DNA from: an uncultured Lachnospiraceae bacterium
Lineage (GTDB): Bacteria > Bacillota_A > Clostridia > Lachnospirales > Lachnospiraceae
NCBI GenBank assembly: GCA_902796775.1
Contig: CADBQK010000101.1
Span: 1-11,990, forward strand
Direction: 5' to 3'
DNA: 11,990 nt
Below the pieces are notes generated by a model. The model did no database searches, was not told the origin of the DNA, and saw only the letters and a program-made list of their open reading frames with translations. Shown one piece after another: positions 7,928 through 11,990 of this stretch. A program made the position numbers and the translations under genes. How positions within the stretch are numbered: position 1 is the first letter of the stretch; each line of letters begins with the position of its first letter.

Positions 7928-7934
7928 AAAGAAC

Positions 7935-8696
7935 ATGGCTGGTATCGAAGCGCGCAGTAATGTACGGAATGTGCTGTTGGAAGACAAGGCAAAAGTGGAC
8001 GATTTTGTTCAGACCAGGATGCGTAAAGCACTGGCAGACCTGAAAGTGCTGACTGAGGAGGGGACTGAGGACCTGATCGAATGGTCATCCTGTTTTTCAT
8101 ATTTGTCTCATACATACGGGCGAGACTCTGATGAAACTTTCAAGTGGTACAAATACTATCTGCGCGAAGGAAAGATTCCCGCAAGTGTCCAGCTGCCCCT
8201 GCTGCTTCAGGTGCAGTCTGCAGGTGCTGTAGATGCCGGGTTTGTCAATATACTGGCCCGTGTCATGAAAAACGAACCTGCCCAGGACAGGGAGAGGCGG
8301 ATCCGGATGATGAAAGACGAACTGGCTTCTTCTATTGACGAAGACGGTAATCTCCGGATCTACAGAGGCACATTCCGGAAACCATTTGGAAAGGTGGAGG
8401 ATGGGAGCCGCCCGATTGAAAAGGCATATGCATTCACCATAGATGAGTCTGCTGCCATACACTATGCAACATGCTGGTATCCGGAAAGTGCAAAAGTTTA
8501 CACTGCATTAGTTCCGCTTGAGGAAGTGGCGAAATACAATTTGTATGAAGAGGACAAGCCGGTCATTATCCTGCCTAAGAGTAAGGGCGGCACAATGCGT
8601 GTGATTGAGGAAAGAGATCTGTCCCGGGAAGATTACCAGCCGGCCGGCCCCGAAGAGGAAGCAAAAGCAGCATATCAGGCAAACTTCGGGCATTAA
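7935..8696 (+). CDS. Protein with an ADP-ribosyltransferase-like C-terminal half (253 aa)
   Basis: Residues 1-135 are mainly helical and match nothing I can name. The second half follows the order of the R-S-E class of ADP-ribosyltransferases: LRIYRG (R144), a strand-helix unit YAFTIDESAAIHYAT (165-179) where this class has its STS/FT motif and an Ala-rich helix, then AKVYTALVPLEEV and EEDKPVIILPK (205-215) where the E-x-E-V-hydrophobic motif is expected. In that last motif the residue aligned with the catalytic Glu appears to be Pro209, with E205/E206 shifted away, and the S-T-S core is reduced to a single Thr. It may bind NAD without transferring ADP-ribose, or bind another ligand. There is no signal peptide, so it acts inside the cell unless exported otherwise. 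It shares a probable operon with the Sel1 protein. The gene is certain; the fold assignment is an inference of moderate strength, and a related uncharacterised family is the main alternative. Confidence 0.85.
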   Translation: MAGIEARSNVRNVLLEDKAKVDDFVQTRMRKALADLKVLTEEGTEDLIEWSSCFSYLSHTYGRDSDETFKWYKYYLREGKIPASVQLPLLLQVQSAGAVDAGFVNILARVMKNEPAQDRERRIRMMKDELASSIDEDGNLRIYRGTFRKPFGKVEDGSRPIEKAYAFTIDESAAIHYATCWYPESAKVYTALVPLEEVAKYNLYEEDKPVIILPKSKGGTMRVIEERDLSREDYQPAGPEEEAKAAYQANFGH

Positions 8697-8719
8697 AAGC
8701 CTACAGCACGGCACTGCCG

Positions 8720-8742
8720 GAGAAGGGAATCTTCTCATTTGT
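8720..8742 (+). terminator. Weak intrinsic terminator after the ART-like gene
   Basis: GAGAAG (8720-8725) pairs with CTTCTC (8731-8736) around a GGAAT loop, followed by ATTTGTTGT. The stem is only six base pairs and AT-rich, so termination may be partial. It touches the -35 box of the next promoter. Confidence 0.45.
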
Positions 8743-8770
8743 TGTCATTTTACACCTCGTGTGCTAAAAT
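8742..8770 (+). promoter_or_regulatory. Sigma-A promoter with extended -10 for the TPR/acidic gene
   Basis: TTGTCA (8742-8747), a 17-base spacer and TAAAAT (8765-8770), with TGC directly before the -10 as an extended element. This is the best promoter in the window. Transcription should begin near 8777, leaving a leader of about 134 bases. Confidence 0.75.
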
Positions 8771-8771
8771 G

Positions 8772-8789
8772 TGATAAAAGCGTCAAAAG
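8772..8789 (+). promoter_or_regulatory. 18-base motif overlapping the predicted transcription start
   Basis: TGATAAAAGCGTCAAAAG matches 16 of 18 bases of the copy at 3824-3841. Here it covers the predicted transcription start, a typical place for a repressor site. GTCAAAA is repeated directly at 8783 and 8791. Confidence 0.35.
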
Positions 8790-8797
8790 GTCAAAAC

Positions 8798-8852
8798 GCC
8801 GTTCATGCTCGCATGAGAAGGCATTCATGTCTGTAAAAGCTGATTCTTCAGC
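8798..8852 (+). promoter_or_regulatory. Structured leader with two inverted repeats
   Basis: TCATGC-TC-GCATGA (8803-8816), extended by GCC (8798-8800) and GGC (8820-8822), can form a hairpin with a CTCG loop. A second repeat GCTGA-TTCT-TCAGC spans 8839-8852. Both lie in the leader between the promoter and the start codon. They could be protein-binding dyads or RNA structure. I do not recognise a known riboswitch. Confidence 0.3.
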
Positions 8853-8895
8853 GTGTGAAAAAATGCAGTATCATTACTACGATATGCATTTTGCC

Positions 8896-8901
8896 GGAGG
8901 G
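8896..8901 (+). promoter_or_regulatory. Ribosome binding site pointing to a TTG start at 8911
   Basis: GGAGGG lies nine bases before an in-frame TTG at 8911 and 24 bases before the first following ATG (8926). The upstream in-frame ATGs at 8827, 8863 and 8884 have no comparable site. A TTG start is therefore preferred. Confidence 0.55.
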
Positions 8902-8910
8902 ATAGTTGAA

Positions 8911-11900
8911 TTGGATAATACGAAAATGAGTGAAGCTGCATTGACAAAGCAGATAAAAGCCCTGGTCCTTCAGGGCAAGTATGAAGAGGCTGAAAAGATC
9001 CTCGAAAATATGGATATCCACCGCATCAGGAATAATTCTATCCTTTGCCTTGTCGGCGAGACCTATATGGGGCTTGAGAGATATGATGAAGCAGAACGAG
9101 TACTTCTCCGAGTCTATGAGAGACAGCCAAATACGAGAAGGATCCTGGATCTGCTGACAAACCTGTATATATACAAGGAAGAGTATTCTGAAGCGGAGTA
9201 CTACTATAAAGAATTTATCGGGGTTGCCTCCAAGGATCTTCATCGTTACATTCTCCGGTACAGATTGGACAAGGCAAAGGGAGAAAGGATCTCTGTCCTG
9301 ATCGATACCCTTGAAAAACTGAAAGACTATGAATATATCGAAGAGTGGGCCTATGAGCTTGCTGCCCTCTATGAAGCCAGCGGACAGACAAAGAAATGTC
9401 TGCATGAATGTGACGAGATCATACTGTGGTTTGGGCATGGCGAGTATGTAGATAAGGCGATTGTACTGAAGTGTTCCATTACGGGAGAGCCGCTGCCGGA
9501 GTCGCTGGCCGATCAGCAGGAGGAAGCGCTTGCAGAGGAGGAGCCGGCACCGGTGCCTGTCGATGAAGAGGATGCTTTAGCGTTAACAGAGATGGAGTTC
9601 GCTTCTGAAGAGGGTTCTGTCCCTGGAGAGAAGGCAGTTCCTAAGGAGGAGGATGCCCTTGAGGAGGAGGCGGTTCCCCAGGATACAGTCGTAACTTCTC
9701 AGGCCGGAATGTCACAGCAGGTAATCGCTTCTGCGGGAAGCCCGGAAGAGATTGATGAAGGTGAAGAGCTGGCGATGAAGGTAGTTGAAGAGATTGAGCA
9801 GAAGCCTGCCGAACCGATCGAACCGGCTGCACGCGAAGCTGTTTCTGTAGCTGCTCAGGTGACTCCTCAGGCGGGCGGTTTCAGGGAAATCAGCCCTGCA
9901 GCTCCTGCAGAAGAGATATCGCAGGCAATTGATGACCTGGTCGAGGCGGCTGACCAGATTGCAGAAGAGCAGAAGATCCAGGAGGAAACAGTTCAGGAGG
10001 AGAAAGCTCAGGAAGCGAAAGCTCAGGAAGATCTGGCCAGGGTAAACACAGAGCCTGTCAGACCGGTAAGCGGATTGGAAAGGCCTTTTGACGGCAGTAT
10101 TGATATCGAAATGATCGAGAAGGCATTAGCCCGCCGAAAGATTAATCCCGTCGATGTTGAAGTACCAAAGGATGCAGATGGCCGGGCTGCTGCTACACTT
10201 GTCTATGACAGGGACAAAGTCCGGATGATCCTGCAGGGATCAGATGAAGATTCCACGGCTGCGGCTGGAGCGAAAGCATCAGCTGCTGAAAGCACTCCGC
10301 CTGCAGAAAGCCCGAGAGAAGAAATGAAAACTTCCATGCCGAAGCAGATGGACGAGGATGTGGAAGAGTCAGCTGGCGGTTATGAGGAAGAACCTGTATC
10401 AAAAGGCTTGTTTGGAAAGTTTACTTTCAAACAGTTCTGGGCTGATAAGAAGAACAGGGTCAGAGACAGGATCAAAAATGTGATCGAAGATCAGCTGCCG
10501 GAAAATATCATGACAGGTGGAAAAAACACGGACCAGCAGCATAATATTGAGAGTGTTAGTGATGCCAGACCATCCGATACTCCTGTTCTATACGAGCAGA
10601 TTGAAGAAGATGATAAAATGCCGGTATCCGAAGCTGCTGTACCTGATGGAATTGCTGATGCAGCTTTAGATGCTGATATAGAAGAGGTATCGCAGCAGGC
10701 AGAGGCCGCCGAATTAGAGGAGCTGCCGGCTGCGGAGATTTCGGAAGCAGAGACAGCCTCCGAAGAAGCGGAAGAAAGAGAAGAAGCAGAAATCCTGTAC
10801 GAAGAACAACCGGTAACAGAGTCGGACGTAAAGGCGCCGGAGGAAGAAAAGACAGAGCCGGATATCCAGGAGCCGGAAGCTGTAATAGCTGAGCCGGATA
10901 TTCAGGAACCTGAAGAAGAGAATACAGAGCCGGAAGTACAGGAAGCTGAAGAAGCAGCTGCAGAGCTGTACAATCAGGAGGCTGAAGAAGCAGTCGAGCC
11001 GGAAGTACAGGAAGCTGAAGAAAAAATGGCAGAGCCGGAACCGGAAGGAGAGAAAGCTGCAGAAGAGACCGCCCGGTATCCGGAGGAAGCCGCTCCGGAA
11101 GATTATGCAGCCGGACAAACAGAAGAGTCTGCCTCACGGGATATCCAGCTGGATATGGAGTCCCCGCAGGATGAGTATAAAGAGCTGGCAGATGCTGTGA
11201 AGAGCTTTTTCTCCCAGATCAATCCGGAAACAGAAATACAGGCAGAAGAAGAAAAGATTCCTGAAGAAAAGATGGAAGAGGCAGCACCGGCTGATCATGC
11301 GGAAGAGACTGCTTTTACTGCATCAAATCAGGAAGCGCCGGAAGAGGTGACACTGGCAGAAGAAATCCGCGAGGAGGCAGATATAGCTGAGGAAGCAGAG
11401 GAAGATCAGGACATCATTCTTGAGGAGAGCAGCGATCAGGAAGACTATTTTGGAGATCTGTTCGGAAGGATCCGTAAAGAAGCAGGGATTCCTGATTATG
11501 ATGAGATCGAGGCACAGGAAGAAGACACAGAGACCGTATACGAACGGGAAATGCCTGCTGGTTTGGAAGCTGTAACTGTATCCGGGCAGGATGATGATAT
11601 GTACACAAAAGAGGATATGTTTTCTGATACAGAAAATGGATTTTTATCTGCTGACAGGAAGGAGAGCGCTTCTTCCCGCCGGATCATGGAGGAGCTTGCT
11701 CTGATCTTCGGTGATGATGAGGACGAAGAGGAAGAGCTGCCGGATGATATTCCTGCACCTGAGGCAGAGCCTGTACAGGAAATGCCGGAAGAAGAGGCGG
11801 ACGAGGAGGTACTGCCCGCAGAAACCGGAGATACACAGCAGGTATCTGCAGCGGCCCGGGCATCTGCTGCTGAAATCGAAGCAGAGATGGATACTGAGGG

Positions 11901-11990
11901 CGAAGATGAAGATGAGGACGAAGATGAGATTCTTACGGAAGATATGATACCGGAAGAACTGTATCTGATACAGGAATCATCTGAAACCGG
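8911..11990 (+). CDS. Large TPR-like protein with a very long Glu-rich tail (more than 1026 aa, 3' end outside window)
   Basis: The frame has no stop codon from 8911 to the edge, 1026 codons. Residues about 10-190 are TPR-like helix pairs: GKYEEAEKIL, YMGLERYDEAERVLLRVYE, LYIYKEEYSEAEYYYKEFI and WAYELAALYEASGQ. TPR domains bind proteins. From about 195 on, the chain is dominated by Glu, Ala, Pro and Gln and is probably disordered. It is broken by short islands: an Asp/Ile-rich segment with ALARRKINPVDVEVP (about 387-443), a basic amphipathic segment KGLFGKFTFKQFWADKK followed by RVRDRIKNVIEDQLP (498-530), and short helices at 756-772, 845-864 and 922-934. A 12-residue repeat spans 649-707. 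No signal peptide or membrane helix is visible. The likely role is a cytoplasmic scaffold; a folded C-terminal domain may follow beyond the edge. The start is TTG 8911 by ribosome site spacing, with ATG 8926 the main alternative. I do not recognise a specific function. Confidence 0.88.
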   Translation, partial: MDNTKMSEAALTKQIKALVLQGKYEEAEKILENMDIHRIRNNSILCLVGETYMGLERYDEAERVLLRVYERQPNTRRILDLLTNLYIYKEEYSEAEYYYKEFIGVASKDLHRYILRYRLDKAKGERISVLIDTLEKLKDYEYIEEWAYELAALYEASGQTKKCLHECDEIILWFGHGEYVDKAIVLKCSITGEPLPESLADQQEEALAEEEPAPVPVDEEDALALTEMEFASEEGSVPGEKAVPKEEDALEEEAVPQDTVVTSQAGMSQQVIASAGSPEEIDEGEELAMKVVEEIEQKPAEPIEPAAREAVSVAAQVTPQAGGFREISPAAPAEEISQAIDDLVEAADQIAEEQKIQEETVQEEKAQEAKAQEDLARVNTEPVRPVSGLERPFDGSIDIEMIEKALARRKINPVDVEVPKDADGRAAATLVYDRDKVRMILQGSDEDSTAAAGAKASAAESTPPAESPREEMKTSMPKQMDEDVEESAGGYEEEPVSKGLFGKFTFKQFWADKKNRVRDRIKNVIEDQLPENIMTGGKNTDQQHNIESVSDARPSDTPVLYEQIEEDDKMPVSEAAVPDGIADAALDADIEEVSQQAEAAELEELPAAEISEAETASEEAEEREEAEILYEEQPVTESDVKAPEEEKTEPDIQEPEAVIAEPDIQEPEEENTEPEVQEAEEAAAELYNQEAEEAVEPEVQEAEEKMAEPEPEGEKAAEETARYPEEAAPEDYAAGQTEESASRDIQLDMESPQDEYKELADAVKSFFSQINPETEIQAEEEKIPEEKMEEAAPADHAEETAFTASNQEAPEEVTLAEEIREEADIAEEAEEDQDIILEESSDQEDYFGDLFGRIRKEAGIPDYDEIEAQEEDTETVYEREMPAGLEAVTVSGQDDDMYTKEDMFSDTENGFLSADRKESASSRRIMEELALIFGDDEDEEEELPDDIPAPEAEPVQEMPEEEADEEVLPAETGDTQQVSAAARASAAEIEAEMDTEGEDEDEDEDEILTEDMIPEELYLIQESSET
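10855..11031 (+). repeat. In-frame repeat coding a 12-residue unit EP(D/E)(I/V)QE(P/A)E-x4
   Basis: Units start at 10855, 10891, 10927 and 10996, with a degenerate 11-codon unit at 10963. The first two read EPDIQEPE and the third and fifth EPEVQEAE. The 36-base period of the first three units suggests growth by tandem duplication inside the acidic tail. Confidence 0.7.

Noticed and set aside
7869..7934. Upstream start at 7869 for the ART-like gene
   Set aside because: It overlaps the end of the Sel1 gene and lacks a ribosome site; GGAGGAG at 7921 points to 7935.
8839..8852. GCTGA-TTCT-TCAGC as a terminator
   Set aside because: The stem is five base pairs and is followed by GTGTGA on the plus strand, not a T run; no minus-strand gene ends here.
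10556..11137. Minus-strand Leu/Pro-rich frames of 134 to 193 codons opposite the acidic tail
   Set aside because: Leu and Phe codons are the reverse complement of Glu-rich codons, so low-complexity Leu-rich frames are expected by chance here.
1..11990. Mobile element, phage or CRISPR content
   Set aside because: No transposase, integrase, terminal repeats, spaced direct repeats or abrupt composition change was seen.

Overview
The window reads as chromosomal DNA from an anaerobic Firmicute, most likely a Lachnospiraceae-type Clostridium. The pointers are a complete Mfd with the sequence style of that family, the pth-mfd gene order usual in Firmicutes, strong AGGAGG-type ribosome binding sites, and several proteins with Glu-rich linkers. 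This placement is by recognition, not by a database search. No RNA gene, CRISPR array, insertion sequence, integrase or phage gene was found.

Layout. (1) 1-3755: a housekeeping block with the last 54 codons of peptidyl-tRNA hydrolase (pth) and, 21 bases later, the whole mfd gene for transcription-repair coupling. (2) 3752-6176: a promoter that overlaps the mfd stop codon, then a six-helix membrane protein (721 residues) that looks like a sensor histidine kinase without its phospho-acceptor region and with a decayed ATP-binding domain, then a terminator hairpin. (3) 6181-6450, minus strand: a small 89-residue protein, convergent with the kinase-like gene and sharing its terminator. (4) 6451-6700: a divergent 250-base intergenic region with a good -10 box. 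(5) 6701-8696: a two-gene unit with a 43-base gap. The first protein has a possible TIR-like N-terminus, a charged linker and five Sel1-type repeats. The second has a C-terminal half resembling the ADP-ribosyltransferase fold but seems to lack the catalytic Glu. (6) 8720-8910: a weak terminator, a near-consensus extended -10 promoter and a leader with inverted repeats. (7) 8911 to the right edge: a gene of more than 1026 codons, open at the edge, with an N-terminal TPR-like helical domain and a very long Glu-rich tail that carries short hydrophobic or basic islands and a 12-residue repeat.

How the genes may work together. Pth and Mfd are core functions. The genes after mfd form a set of protein-interaction and sensor-like proteins: pseudo-kinase, TIR-like/Sel1, ART-like and TPR/acidic scaffold. 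Three of the four have long acidic linkers. An 18-base motif (16 of 18 identical) lies in the leaders of the pseudo-kinase gene and the TPR gene, which hints at common control. The most interesting candidate is the TIR-like/ART-like pair, since both folds bind NAD in other proteins, yet both appear to have lost their catalytic Glu here. That link is inference from fold resemblance only.
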